DNA from: Chinchilla lanigera | Taxonomy: Eukaryota > Chordata > Mammalia > Rodentia > Chinchillidae | Direction of reading: 5' to 3' | Assembly (NCBI RefSeq): GCF_000276665.1 | Contig: NW_004955429.1 | Location: forward strand, 6,754,032-6,818,031 | DNA: 64,000 nucleotides | Part shown: piece after piece, positions 12,232-24,163 of the stretch | Layout of the letters: every line of letters begins with the position of its first letter | Numbering within the stretch: position 1 is the first letter of the stretch | Position numbers and translations under genes: made by a program | The notes under the pieces: generated by a model | Told to the model about the DNA's origin: nothing | The model's database searches: none | Seen by the model: the letters and a program-made list of their open reading frames with translations, nothing else

Positions 12232-12862
12232 AGAGAAATTAATACAGAACACATAACTTATGGGATAATTTTATAATATTCACCCCAAGAGTCAAATGCA
12301 AGAGTGAGGGAGATCTTTCCACACACTAGAGACCCAAAGAATCCACCTGAGGGCCTGGATCCCACAACAGTGTCCTGCTTGAGTTCAGCTGAAGACCTAG
12401 AGCCCATGGCAACGTCCCTCCAAGTCCAGCTGGAGGCCTACAGCCCACAACGTCTCACGCAGGCCTGTTTCACAGATCTGCACTGGGAAGGCCCAAAGGT
12501 CAGCAGTGGAAGCTAGAAAATCTGCACCAGCGGGATGAAGAAGCTGTGCCAGCAGGCTGAGGTATCTGCACTGGAGCCAGGAAGCGACACTCAAAGTAAG
12601 GACCAGAGCTCCCCCAAAGTGAATCACAGCCATCCTCAGTGACAACAAGGTCTCAAGCTCCTATGACAATGAGAACAGCTGAGTTTGTATCAGGAAAGTC
12701 AGCATGACAAGCCCCTCCAGGAGAACAAAGAGCACCAACTCTTCAGTTCTGCTTTTTATGCTGTTGGCAACAATCCTCAGGTGGGCCCTCCACACCCAGC
12801 ACCACGCTGATTCACTTCAGCTGGGTGTTACAAGGTGACCACCAGTTGTCAGTCCACCACAA
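12232..12862 (+). mobile_element. LTR-like repeat, copy C
   Basis: Same family and orientation as copy A but without the internal duplication. Appears inserted in the L1 of 11.45-13.08 kb. Confidence 0.7.
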
Positions 12863-13084
12863 TAAATATGATCCACCTCAAGGAACAAAAACAGCGTAAT
12901 GCATAATTCTACTTATTATGACATCCTGAAGAAAGGCAGAAAACATAAGTGGTCACCAGGGGTTTAAAGGGGGAAGACAGATGTGAAAGTCTGTTGTCAG
13001 GTGGAACTCTGTGAACATGGTAGTTATATGAATCTAACCACACAGTTATTACTACCAGCAACTGTCCTATGTGGTGTGGTTTTG

Positions 13085-13735
13085 TTTTGTTTTTTTTTTG
13101 TTTTGTTTTTTGAGACAGAGTTTTGCTATATAGTTCAGGCTGGCCTTGAACTCACTATGTAGCCCAGGCTGGCCTCAAACTCACCATGATACTCTTGCCT
13201 CAGCCTCGTTTTTTTAATTTTAAAGAGAATAAAAAAAAATTTTTAAAACATTAGAAATGATACAGAATTTCAAAAAACAAGGTGATATGAATTCAACAAT
13301 GGTTGTTCTATTGCATATTGTTATCTTCAAAGTTGTTGTTCAGATTACCAGACATAAGCCTGTAAAATTGGTCCAAAAAATTAAGCATTAACTTTCCTTT
13401 CAATAAACCAATAGAAATTAGTAGTACAATTATCTTAGCTATCTTGTGTATATATATTTTTTTCTTCCTTCTTTCTTTCTTTTCTCCTTTCCCTCATCCC
13501 AGAAAGAAAGATAAACTCAAGGCTTTTATAGGTGAATGGATGCAACTAAAGACCATATTCATAAGTGAAATAAATCAGATCCTCATGTGTAGACATCATA
13601 TTGTCTCCCTAGTATAAGAACATGAAAGAGTAAATAAAACTTGAAAGGTACAATAGATAGTGTGAAAAGGAAAGAAACTGCCTCAGCCTCTTAAGTGCTG
13701 GATTACAGGTATTCACCATTATGACTGTGATTTTT
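13085..13735 (-). mobile_element. B1 SINE split by an L1 insertion
   Basis: The 3' two thirds of a - strand B1 (13085-13207) and its 5' third (13679-13735) flank an L1. The 12-base TGCCTCAGCCTC is present on both sides (13196-13207 and 13679-13690) as the target-site duplication. Confidence 0.88.
13208..13678 (-). mobile_element. 5'-inverted (twin-primed) L1 insertion
   Basis: 13208-13502 is the L1 3' end on the - strand (poly-T on the left). 13503-13678 is the adjoining upstream part of the same L1 but in + orientation (AAGATAAACTCAAGGCTTTT). The uninverted order is seen in the copy at 47.31-47.85 kb. About 20 bases are lost at the junction. This is the standard signature of twin priming. 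Confidence 0.85.
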
Positions 13736-14006
13736 AGAGTAAAATAAAAGTTAAGTACAAAAATACATGAATTTGTGCATATAATTTTATAGCTAGCATA
13801 AAAATATTAATGATTCTGTGTCATATTAAGTCAGCAATTTATGTGCCTTCTGTGAGAGAACTCATAGAGTATTTTAAGAGAACTCTATAATAATGACCAC
13901 TTTGGCTCATTTCGGCTCAACAAATTAGTTTCCATGGTCTCTTTCAACATTCTTCTTTACTCATTTTTTTTCCTTTTGATAACTTGATTTGAAATTATTC
14001 TCATGC

Positions 14007-14050
14007 CAGCCCAAATTACAGAGCAAGACCTTGTCTCATAAAAAAGAAAA
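14007..14050 (+). mobile_element. Severely 5'-truncated B1 with target-site duplication
   Basis: Only the B1 3' end remains (GCCAGCCCAAATTACAGAGC..CCTTGTCTC plus A tail), flanked by TATTCTCATGCCA at 13995-14007 and 14051-14063. Confidence 0.8.
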
Positions 14051-14063
14051 TATTCTCATGCCA

Positions 14064-15230
14064 AACTATCACTTTATATGTTTCTGATTAATGAAAAAGC
14101 ATTTATCATTTTTCCTATTTACCTTTTCTAGTCTTTTTCCTCATATCATGTTTTACACCTCCCAGCTTGAAGTCACTCAAATATGTAATTAAAAGGCTTT
14201 TTGAAATCTGTCTTCCAGATTATTTATGAAGATGTTAAACAAAACTGGGTTTGACCTTAAACTCTACCAGGTCAGCTAATCTAAACCAAGATCATTCACC
14301 CACATGCCGCCTCATTTTAGACTATCTGTTGTTTACAGTCCTATCTAGATCCATTTCGTGGTATCAATAACCAAAGGCATTCATTTCCATTTCTCTAATG
14401 CATATGCTACCAAATGCTTACTGGAAAGTCCAGATGTTTTGTATCTTTTGTCGATTCATTTGATAATTGTATGAAAAACCTGATCTCTCATCCTCTTAGT
14501 GGCCACCTACACGGAGGCAGGCAGCAGCGTTAATCCATTAGAATCAGTTTGTTCTTGAGAGTTAGATAATAAGTCGGTGAGTAAACAGAAGAAATGAGCA
14601 GTAAAGAAAAGATTCCTTGCACAGATAAGTGGCTCTGCAGTAACAACACAGAAAGAAGGAAGGAAAGAGAAGAAAGAAGTAAAGCAGGGTAGTTTCTTAT
14701 GAACGATAATGATACATGGCTCACAGGCACCATTTGAATTAAGCAACGCCTATGATGAAAAGTCAGAATGAGCTCTGTGATAGGTTTCACATTGTGCTAC
14801 TTAGATACAGAGACAAAGGAACCATAGAGAAGTAGAATCAAAGCTGAAGTTTAAAGAGATAATATGAAATGTTAAGGCTTTGAGCAAGAGTCATGTAATG
14901 ATCAAAGAAAATAGTGGGGACAAAAGCATTTAGACTTTCAAACCACACAAATAAAATGGGATTCTTGATAAAATGGAGGAAATAATGAGAGGAAGAGCAG
15001 GAGCAGAAGATGATTTAACAACAAAAATTTAAAATCTCTTTTGCCTGTAGTGTCTAAGTCTGCAACACAGGTGAACACAAAATACTGTAAGAAGTATCTT
15101 TGATTTAAAAAAAAAAAAAAAAGAAAAGAAATGGAAAAAACACAGCACCACATTTCTAGGTGTGAAATACTAATGGCACAATTTATGGGAGGGGAGTGAT
15201 GGTGATTTAAAAATATCCCACATAAATAGT
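14064..15230. other. Low-copy sequence, no gene seen
   Basis: Several short frames overlap on the - strand at 14.5-15.15 kb, but none shows domain content or splice-bounded structure. A 16-base A run lies at about 15107-15122. Confidence 0.4.
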
Positions 15231-15800
15231 GAGCTGCACTGTTCTGATTCTTTCCTTCCTCTGCTTAAAATCTGCATGTAACCCTAAATGAATGGCCTTC
15301 AAAGCACTTTGCCAAGGGGGCTCACTCTTGTAACCACACGTCCTCCATACCTGATAACTACCCTCCTCATTAGTGCTGCCCAAGATTCCCAGTGGAGAGC
15401 TAATGTTACAAAATATCTAATACCTGGCACATAATAAGTGCTTCACAAATGCTAATTGCCTTACTTTCCAGTTTCCCTTCCCAGGAGCCCTATTATTTTG
15501 CACACATCAAACTGAGAACATACTGTGCTCATAAGATTTCTGGGTATACAATATTTTCATATCCACTCTGAAATATCCTTTTGCCCCTTATTTTGAATTT
15601 GGCAGATTCCAACTGACCATAGGGGACCAGCATCAATATTAGTCTTTTCATCCTGCCAGGAAAAAAATGTTCACTACTTGTTAGCTGCCCCCACAGTACT
15701 CTTGACCCTAGTGGCAGAATCTTATTTCTTTGTCTTTTCCCTCTCCTAGAGACTTCAAGTTCACTGAGGGCAGCAAATGTGTCTAGTTATTCTCTGAATA
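15231..15800 (+). repeat. Ancient L2/MIR-type fragments
   Basis: At 15418-15460 the text CCTGGCACATAATAAGTGCT..ACAAATGCTAATTG is the 3' end typical of MIR/L2. The flanks (TTCCTCTGCTTAAAATCTGC) resemble L2. Confidence 0.5.
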
Positions 15801-16159
15801 TCCAAAGTTTAGCACAGTTGATCACTGGTCCTGTCACGAAACACTGATCGAGCTATTATTATGTTCTGAGCAACCTAATGCAAAGTTTAAAAAAAAATGC
15901 TGTCAAAGAACTCCAGTTTCTTGTGAGGGGGCTCATAAATAAACATGGCTTGAGAGGGATGTCACAGGGTCTGCAATTTCTCCTTAATGTTATTCTGCAT
16001 GGTCTGCATGTGTATAATGAGGATTTTTGTAAGACAAAAAAAATCAATATGCCATTTTCACTTGGAAAAAAACTGTAAGTATGATGGTAAAATTCTATAT
16101 AAGGAATAACTGGGGGCATGACAGAACCCCAGGTGGATCCAAAGAGGAACTAGGATTAG

Positions 16160-16580
16160 GTGAACGGATTCTGGTCCCTGCTGCCTGACACTAATCAGTT
16201 GTGGAGATTTGGGCAAGGTACTTGTCTTGGTTAATTTTCTCTCATTGCTGAGACAAAATACCCGATGTCCAAAATCAAGGAAGGAAAGGTTTATTTAGCT
16301 CAGTTTGTGGAGGTTTCAGTCCTCGGTCATCTGGTTCCAAGGCAGGTGGCTGGGCATAAGGGCAACAGTTCAAAGTGGCAGAACACAGCAAAAGCAGCAA
16401 GAGCACAAAAAGGAGTGAGCGAGCAAGTAAGGACCTTGACTCCCTGCTGAGTTGCTTAGTTAAACTTCTAAACTTCTCAAGTTGACACAATGTACCAACC
16501 ATCACAGTATTTAACATTATAGATACCAGTTTCCTTATTTGTAAAATAGTAGGGCTGATTTAAGAGACTCCCCAAGGAAC
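16160..16580 (+). repeat. MIR SINE split by a MaLR LTR
   Basis: The MIR half GGAGATTTGGGCAAGGTACTT (to 16222) resumes after the LTR as CAGTTTCCTTATTTGTAAAA (about 16528-16547). Confidence 0.7.
16223..16506 (-). mobile_element. MaLR-type LTR inserted in MIR
   Basis: On the - strand it opens TGTGATGGTTGGTACATTGT and closes in CA. The flanking pentamers GTACT (16218-16222) and GTATT (16507-16511) match at four of five bases, as expected of a decayed 5-base duplication. Confidence 0.75.
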
Positions 16581-16837
16581 GCCTCAGGTTGGGAAGAAAG
16601 GAATATTGACCAACTGGGTCCCCATCTACCCACTCCTGATTCATAAGCACAGATATTTTGCTTTTATTATGTTTATGTTGTGTTTCTACTTACACTATCT
16701 TGTGAAATTTCCAAAGCTAGAAATGTTTGAATTATTGGTCCTAACATTCTGTGAGCCTACAGGCCAAAGATTTGTTCTCTTCTCTACAGCTCCTTCATAC
16801 GGAAGGAAAGAGAGCAATGTTTATCTCCAGTGAGGGG

Positions 16838-17196
16838 TGCTGTTGTGTGAATGCATGTGTCCCTCCAAAATTCACATGTTGGCACTTAAATCCCAAAGGG
16901 ATGGTAACAAGCAGTGGACCCTTTGGGGAAGTGGTTAAGTCACAAGGGCTTGGCTCTCATGAGTGGAAATAATGCCTTCATAAAAGAAGTTGAAGAGAGT
17001 AATCTGGATCCTTTTTCCTGCCATCTGAGAATACACAAGAAAGTGCTATATGAGGACCAGGCCCCCACCAGACCCTGAACATGCCAGTTGGCATGATCTT
17101 GGACCTTCTAATTCTGTACGTAATGAATTTCTATTAATTATAAATTACCATTCTTTAGTATTTTGTTACAACAGCAGAGAGTGACCAAGACAATGG
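16838..17196 (+). mobile_element. MLT1-like MaLR LTR
   Basis: CCTCCAAAATTCACATGTTG, GGAAGTGGTTAAGTCACAAG, GGACCAGGCCCCCACCAGAC, CTTGGACCTTCTAATTCTG and a TTTTGTTACAACAGCAGA end are the MLT1 landmarks in order. Confidence 0.85.
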
Positions 17197-18500
17197 AGAA
17201 AGTCAGAGAGACCCAGAGACGTGGCAGCAGCGTCTCACTTCCCTGGAGAACTGGAGCATGGGTCAAGACATAAAGGACCCTTCTGTCCCAGTGGTAATCC
17301 CTGGTGTTCACCAACTCTTGAGACTGGGCTCCGTGTGGGCTTCTGTTGTTCCCAGTCCTGGTGACTCCACCTTGCTCATTACCCAGCTTCTTGCTATCCC
17401 GTCTTCTTTACTTCTACACTCTTGACCACGCATTTCCAGTGAGAGAATCATGACTGATTCAATATAAAAGGTCCTGATTGGCTGGTGTATGAAGGGTCTT
17501 GATTGGTTGGTATTTTGCAGTTTCTAGGGTCTAATCCATTGTAGTCAAGGCAACAAGGCAACAGGATCAGATGGCACGATGCATGGTATCTCATGCATAA
17601 TGAGCAGCTATGGCTGCTTTGTCCCAAGAAGTCTGCAAGTGAGTGAAGTATCTAGAATTTAGTAATCTGCTTACTGCACTTGTATAGCTTGCATTCACCC
17701 TATGACTGGGATACTACCCAGGGTCCCAGGATTCCAGTTATTAAGTATAGACTGGAAGAAATATCTTGTTTGATTAAAGATCAAAGTATGTGTTGCAATA
17801 TCCTGAAGATACTGAATCTGTAGAATGACTCTAAAGATGATGACAATACAAGGTATTAAGAACAAACTATAAAAATAAAATTATCTGCCAGCTTCTGTAC
17901 AATAAAAGAGGGCATCCAATTCCATCCAAATCACAGCTTTTGGGAAAACAAAAGTGATTTTCAGCATTCATATTAAGTATAAACCCTTGCTTAAGCCTAT
18001 AACATCTGGGAGGGTGTGAAGGTTCCATACCAGAAAGAAAATATTATTATGTAACCAGATCACAAATACACAAAGGGCAAATTAAGTACTCAAACAGGTT
18101 TTTTGCTCTTTGCATCCAGCCCTCTCCCAGTACTTAGAGGCCGCATCAGAGGAGTGTTTGGTAATCTCATCTTTTTGTCTTCATTTCCTTGCTGTTTTAC
18201 CCCACCTCTTCCCTTCTGGCTCACCCCATCTTAGCTGATTGCTCTGGTTTTCTCCTCAGTAAGGCTGAAGGGGGAGCATCTGTCCTCCAGGAAAGGACCT
18301 CGGTCTTTGGGGACCCTCCAGAGCAGCCCTCCTGTCCTGGATATCGATCATCTTTACAGCACATACTCTGCTCCCCCCCTAAAAACACCTTCCTGGAATG
18401 GATGGAGGGGAGAGAAAAGGAAATAAGGGGGAAGTAAAGCCTGCCTTGATCTTGGTGAAAATGAACAGAGAATAGAATCTGTGAGACCCTGGCATTGCAA
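17197..18500. other. Low-copy sequence, no gene seen
   Basis: Contains two CCAAT-type GATTGG motifs (about 17478 and 17503) and the first member of the 85-base duplication. No supported gene. Confidence 0.4.
17520..17604 (+). repeat. 85-base exact duplicate, member 1
   Basis: Identical over 85 bases to 20418-20502 (starts GTTTCTAGGGTCTAATCC, ends GCATAATGAG); flanks unrelated. Confidence 0.97.
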
Positions 18501-18509
18501 TCACTGCCT

Positions 18510-18835
18510 TTCACATTAAATTAGCTGCCTAGTCCCTTGTGCACCTGTAATTTCCATTAATGTCGACTCAGTCCCAAATGGAAAAGGATAAATCGATTAC
18601 ATTATGTGAGCTTTACATCCAGGCATGACACAGGAGCTACTGCAAATGCATTTGGAATTTTCGGGTGTTTAAAAAACAAGTCCAGTTAGGAAATTGCTAT
18701 AATTTTACACATATTGGTATAAATTTTAGTCAAAGTGCATACCACTGCCATCATTTAGTGAATTTTGTATTTAATGAAATTTGGGTGATTGTAGGTTATA
18801 AAATCCATTTGTATTTTAAAAGGAAAGAATTTACA
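18510..18835. promoter_or_regulatory. Candidate conserved non-coding element
   Basis: Unique-looking, non-repeat sequence dense in developmental-type sites: E-box GCACCTG next to TAATTT and CCATTAATG, then ATTTAGTGAATTTTG. This impression comes from motif content alone. Confidence 0.25.
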
Positions 18836-19302
18836 CAAAGCTAGGTAGGAAAGGTGTAATACTAAGATTCATCATATTTTCATTCATCATAAAAAAGCAA
18901 TGATGCTGATTTTAATTGTCAATTAAAAATATTTAGATATAAAGATAGTTAAGGTGGGAAAGGTAACTTTTCTTTAATATAAGAGGTGTGAATTCAAAAT
19001 ATACATGATCAGTTGTTATCACATCATGTTCCTCACCTCACTGCAGTCTGACACTGATTTCTAGGTGCTCAGTGTCAGGCAGCACAGAGGATTCACTGGG
19101 CTGGTGAAAGACCCACAACATTTCTATTCATACCTACCATTGACAACAATGATTTTATGTATAAAGAACTCAAACTCTCCCGATTTCCTTGTAGAACAAG
19201 AAGATATGTTATTCTGTACACACAGAGATAATATATTTGCCTTGAAATCTGTTTTCAAAGTCTACAGGGGTCTAACTGAATGTATGCCAAAGGATGATTC
19301 TT

Positions 19303-19384
19303 TTATTTTTGGTACCGGATATCGAACTCAGGACCTTGCACTTGCCAGGCAGGCGCTTGTGCCGCTGAGCTATATCCCCAGGCC
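19303..19384 (-). mobile_element. ID SINE, young
   Basis: Near-consensus ID on the - strand, flanked by CCAAAGGATGATTCTT at 19287-19302 and 19385-19400. Confidence 0.96.
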
Positions 19385-19789
19385 CCAAAGGATGATTCTT
19401 AATGCTGTGATTTTAGTCCATTTTAGGAAACCAGACCTCTGGTGTTGTTTTGTATGCTTTTCGTGTTAATAGATAATGTTCTCAGTTAGTTTAGTAAGGT
19501 TCTCAGTTTTTATGTTCATATCATAGGTGAAACACAATCAGATGCTTGAATGAAGACAACCTGGAAAACTGAAGCCTTTTCTTATGTTGAATACTCATAC
19601 TCAAATTCTCTCAATAAAGTTTAAGTTTCCTCATAAAAAAATATACATGAGACCAAAGTCATTTGTACTGAAATAATCCCTACTAATATAATCATGGAGG
19701 CTTTTAATGCGAAAATTGACATGTACTAATTAGACAATATGATTGCACTGTTAGCTTTAATTCGTTATTAACATATTTGACCACAAATC

Positions 19790-20240
19790 CAACCCAAGTT
19801 TCTGATTGTCAACCCATCACAACAGCCCGTCGATCGCAACCCCAAAGTGTCTTTATTTCTTCCACTAACCCCACTCCTCCCAGCCTCTCTCACTTACAGG
19901 ATCAGCAGAGCTTTCTAACTGGTCTCCTGCTGTCCCCCTCTGTCCTTTTTGCATCTCTTGTCACACTGCAGAGCGAGAAAGGGGTCTCAAGTGCACACTG
20001 GCCCCTATGACCGGTCTCACCTTGCTCTTCTCTCAGCGAGTGCAGGCTCCCACTGTGTCCCAGAGCCTCAGGCTGTCCTCTGGCACAGGCCCCAGCTATG
20101 AATTTAGGACCTTCTGTCCAGAATCCTCTTTATCTCCCACTTTACCTAAGTAACTTCAGCCACCATCAGGTCCCAACCCAAGAGCCAGTTCCTCCAAGAA
20201 GGCCACCCTGACTCCTTTCCTACCCAGATCAAATGTCCCT
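19790..20240 (+). mobile_element. L2 LINE 3' fragment
   Basis: TCTAACTGGTCTCCTGCTGT, then CCTTCTGTCCAGAATCC and TCCTCCAAGAAGGCCACCCT..CTCCTTTCC follow the L2 3' end in order. Confidence 0.75.
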
Positions 20241-20417
20241 TCTGTTTCTTTTGGTCGTAGTAGAGGTAGAACCCGGGGCACCACTCATGCCAGGCATGTC
20301 CTCTTGCCTTAGCCCTGTGTGACTGTCCTTCCTTGCTCTTGTCACAGTCCCACTGTTTCTTGGTTTGGGAATTATTTGATTAGTCTCTCTTCTGTACTTG
20401 ACTGGAGGATGCATGAT

Positions 20418-20502
20418 GTTTCTAGGGTCTAATCCATTGTAGTCAAGGCAACAAGGCAACAGGATCAGATGGCACGATGCATGGTATCTCATGCATAATG
20501 AG
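20418..20502 (+). repeat. 85-base exact duplicate, member 2 (probably the inserted copy)
   Basis: Identical to 17520-17604. It is bracketed by GATGCAT at 20408-20414 and 20504-20510, which may be a short target-site duplication, so this member is the likelier insertion. Confidence 0.95.
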
Positions 20503-22120
20503 AGATGCATCACATCTAGAGGGGTACCTGACCCACAACTGGTACCCAGGAAGTATATGGTATATGAATAATACATGGAAATATCCAAGCAGATATATAG
20601 GTACACTTAGTATATGGATTGAAATGTCTATGTACATTTGTTATGACATGAACACAATTATTTTTAAAAAGAGAAAACAGTTACAAAACTCAATCTGAAT
20701 TATAATGTTTTGGGGATGATAAACTATAAAAAGGGTTGTTTCAATAAAATGTTTTTCATATTATCAGTGAATATTAAATGACTGAACTATGAGTGTCAAC
20801 CTCAAACCCCTCTGACATCCTTTCTACTCTCAAAAGTAAAGAATTTATTGGCCTATGATTTTGAAAATTTCAAATGACTCCAGGTTTTATCTTTAATTCT
20901 TACAGGCTTTTTAAAAATAAGGAAAATGTGGCCAAAAAAACCCCTTCAAAGTGGAAAGTATCAGTAATGGTAACTACAGAAGAAGAAATTACAAGAATTT
21001 AAGAAAACCAGGAGCATTGTGCTCCACTTTGAGATGCCTGTGTGGTTTCTCATAATTTATATTTTTACCTTAACACATATTGCTGTTTGTGAATACGTTC
21101 TCCTTGACTAGACCTCATGCAGTTTTAAGTGTGGCAAAGACTTGGGTAGTTAACTTTAACGGCCAGAAACGTTTGATTCTAAATTCATAATCCTCAGTGC
21201 GTTTGGGGAAGTAGTCATGTGTGAACAGTCTGGAAGACAAAATTCCATGACAACATTGAACTGAAATGGAATTAACTCTTTAATTCTCTGAAGGTTTCCT
21301 CCACCTGGTGTACTATGCAGCTACTAATTGCTCAGCTATTTAAATAGAAATATTTTGCGTGGGTCAGATATTAGCAAATAGATACTTTGGTGACGGGAGA
21401 AAGTACTCTTAAAACAAATCTCACCAATGATTTATGAGTACTTTGTGTTTCCTGCTCACAGCTTAACCATAACATACGCTGGCATAGAGTGGACATTTAA
21501 TGTCTGTTGACTGATAAAATGTATATGCAAGTGTAAGTTCAAAAGCTTGATTAATATATAAAACACAAATCTTTCATTTTTGGAAATTAATTATTAATTC
21601 ATCTATCTCTAAGACATGCATTAGAGGCAATGGATGCCTATTTCATTTTAAGAAATTCTTTTCAGTGGGTTTTTAATGTTGAATGGATCATAATGAACAT
21701 ACAGTTACTTGTGATTTTTAATATGAAGGTTATTCAAGACTTTAAATTCAACTTAAAGCTGTTAATATTTTATTTATAAATTGAATATTCATGTGATAAG
21801 ACAAAAACAATGACTCACTTCTTTGATTTCTATGCAGTCATAAATCTGATTTTCAGTTTCTTTTATTTATTTTTAAAAGGCCAAATATGCAAATGATGTA
21901 ATTCACACACACACCCATGACTCACTTAAGAAGTAAAGTATTGCAGGTACTTTTGAAGTTCTTAGATAACTTCTCCCAAGGTGAATCTTCTACCCCTGCC
22001 ACTTTTACCAATCATTCTGAGTTATATTCTATAAATATACAAACAGTATAAACTCACATGTTTATGTGAATATATAAGCAGTATGATCTATTACTGGTTG
22101 CTTCATAGATATCGGCATTT
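20503..22120. other. No gene seen
   Basis: AT-rich sequence with old L2-like shreds (about 21480-21520). No open frame of interest. Confidence 0.4.
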
Positions 22121-22127
22121 TATTTTG

Positions 22128-22226
22128 ACACAGGGTCTCACAGTTGTCTAGCCTTCAAACTTGCAATTCTCTTATCTCAGCTTCCTAAGTAGCCGGGGTT
22201 ACAATCACGAGCCACCAAGCCCAGCT
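22128..22226 (-). mobile_element. B1/7SL-type SINE, old
   Basis: GACACAGGGTCTCACAG, TTCAAACTTGCAATTCTC, GTAGCCGGGGTTACAATC and GCCACCAAGCCCAGC on the + strand mark a - strand element. Confidence 0.8.
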
Positions 22227-22294
22227 AAAGTACATAATATTCTATCCCTATTCTTTTCTTGGTTCTCTTTACTGGTTATAGTAGTATTGTCTCT

Positions 22295-22362
22295 TTCTTC
22301 GCAGTGCTGGCCTCATGCATGCTAGGCCAAGTACTCTACCACTCAGCTATACCACAGCCCAG
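22295..22362 (-). mobile_element. ID SINE, old
   Basis: GCAGTGCTGGCCTCATGCAT..CTCTACCACTCAGCTATACC on the + strand is an ID element in reverse. Confidence 0.7.
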
Positions 22363-23125
22363 TAATAATTTATAGTTATATAATGTCATTTCTATTAATG
22401 TATTGTTTAAATGTTGTGTAACTCAACTTTACACATTTCTTTAATAATTAAAAAGATCTACTAGTGAGCATTTCCGTGTATAACATTAGCTGCTGTTGTT
22501 GAACTACCATTTTTGAATAAATTCCCTGGGGACAGATTATGGAGTAATTAGAACTATTGTTACATATTACCTTATTATTTTTTTTCAAAAGTCTATGCCA
22601 CTTCACAGTGCAAAAAGTATTATAATTTTAAGAAATGTGTTAGTGTGAAAAAAATTTACCTTCATAAACATTTATATAACCTCAAATATATATATTTGTG
22701 CACATTATTGGTGCTCTTAAAGAGGGGCATTTTATCTTTTGTGTAGCTACTACCTGTTTCTCTTATGTTCACTGACCATTTGCATTCATTTAATCTTTCA
22801 GGTTTTAGCACCCAATATAGTAGATTACATTTACACATTTTCTCTATGTTTGGTAATTATGAACTGCTGGTACAACTTAGAAAACAAAAAGGATTCACTT
22901 GGTATTTCCGTGTGCAGCATTACTGCACTGATTTGAGTGAACAATTCATAATGATGTAATGTCAGCTAGTTGAAATATTTCTGGGAATGATAGAATAAAA
23001 ACTCCCAAAAGCTGTTAAGGATTTTCATACGTCCAAAAATTCTTTCAACGAAGCTGATTTATTGACTATGTTTAAAACAGTTAAAGGCAGAATAAAATAG
23101 GATGGTTTTAAAACCTGTCATTCAA
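22363..23125. other. No gene seen
   Basis: AT-rich, L1-like in places (about 22420-22560, reverse strand). Two overlapping short frames at 22.74-22.96 kb lack any recognisable content. Confidence 0.4.
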
Positions 23126-23138
23126 AAAACAAAGTTGA

Positions 23139-23237
23139 GGACCAGGGATATAGCTCAGTGGCACAAGCACCTGCCTGCCAAGCAGAAGGTCCTGAGTTTG
23201 ATTCCCAGTACCAAAAAAAAAAAAAAAAATTTAAAAG
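23139..23237 (+). mobile_element. ID SINE
   Basis: GGACCAGGGATATAGCTCAG..CCCAGTACC plus A tail, flanked by AAAACAAAGTTGA at 23126-23138 and 23238-23250. Confidence 0.95.
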
Positions 23238-23475
23238 AAAACAAAGTTGAAGAACGAAACAGTTTCATTTCCCACGAACATCCATTTTTAAAGACAGATT
23301 CTAATTCTGCTGAATACATAAAGCAAATAACATAGACAGTGAATGTAAAATGTAATTGATTGCAATGTCTATAGGAAAATATAAATCAAGGGGCTGGCAA
23401 AACAATGGCAACACACAAAAAAAAGAGAGAGAGAAAGAGGGAGAAGGGAATTTTGGCATAACAGTGATGAAGAGA

Positions 23476-23620
23476 GCTGGGCATGGTGGCGCACGCCTGC
23501 AATCCCAGCACTCAGGAGGCTGATACAGGAGAATAACTGCGAGTTCAAGACCAGCCTGGGCTACAAAATGAGTTCAAGACCAGCTTGAACTGCACAGTGA
23601 GACCCTCTCTCAAAAAGAAT
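23476..23620 (+). mobile_element. B1 SINE
   Basis: GCTGGGCATGGTGGCGCACG start with internal duplication. Imperfect flanking repeat TGATGAAGAGAG / TGATAAAGAGAG. Confidence 0.95.
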
Positions 23621-23857
23621 GATAAAGAGAGATGATGATTTGTCAAAGAAATCAAAGACCCTTAATTTAAATTATTCTATTATCCCACTAGTTGCAGAAC
23701 CTCAAAATGTAAATAACATATCTGAATGAGAAACTCCCACAGGTCAACAAGCTCACAATATAATATTCTTTATAATTAAACTTACTTTTCTCTTTTTCTT
23801 GCTTTTCTTCATAGAAATTTATTAGTGTTATTAAGTTTTTAAAGAATCAATCTTTAG

Positions 23858-23950
23858 GGGGCTGGGGATTTAGCTCAGTGGCACAGCACCTGCCTGGCAA
23901 GCGCAAGGTCGTGAGTTTGATTCTCGGTACTGGAAAAAAAAAACAACAAA
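23858..23950 (+). mobile_element. ID SINE, young
   Basis: Flanked by AAAGAATCAATCTTTAG (23841-23857) and AAAGAATCAATCTATAG (23951-23967), 16 of 17 identical. Confidence 0.97.
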
Positions 23951-24055
23951 AAAGAATCAATCTATAGCTTTATTAATTCTCTGTATTGTGTGTTTATTTT
24001 CTATTTCACTGGCTTCTGTGCTTATTTTTATCATATCCTTCTCTCTATTTTCTTT

Positions 24056-24163
24056 TTTTTTTTTTTTTTTTTTTTTTGGTTTTTCTCCGGTACCGGGAAC
24101 CGAACTCACGACCTTGCGCTTGCCAGACAGGCGCTTTTGCCGCTGAGCTAAATCCTCAGCCCC
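24056..24163 (-). mobile_element. ID SINE, young
   Basis: Near-consensus ID on the - strand with a long poly-T on the left, flanked by TCTCTCTATTTTCTTT at 24040-24055 and 24164-24179. Confidence 0.97.
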
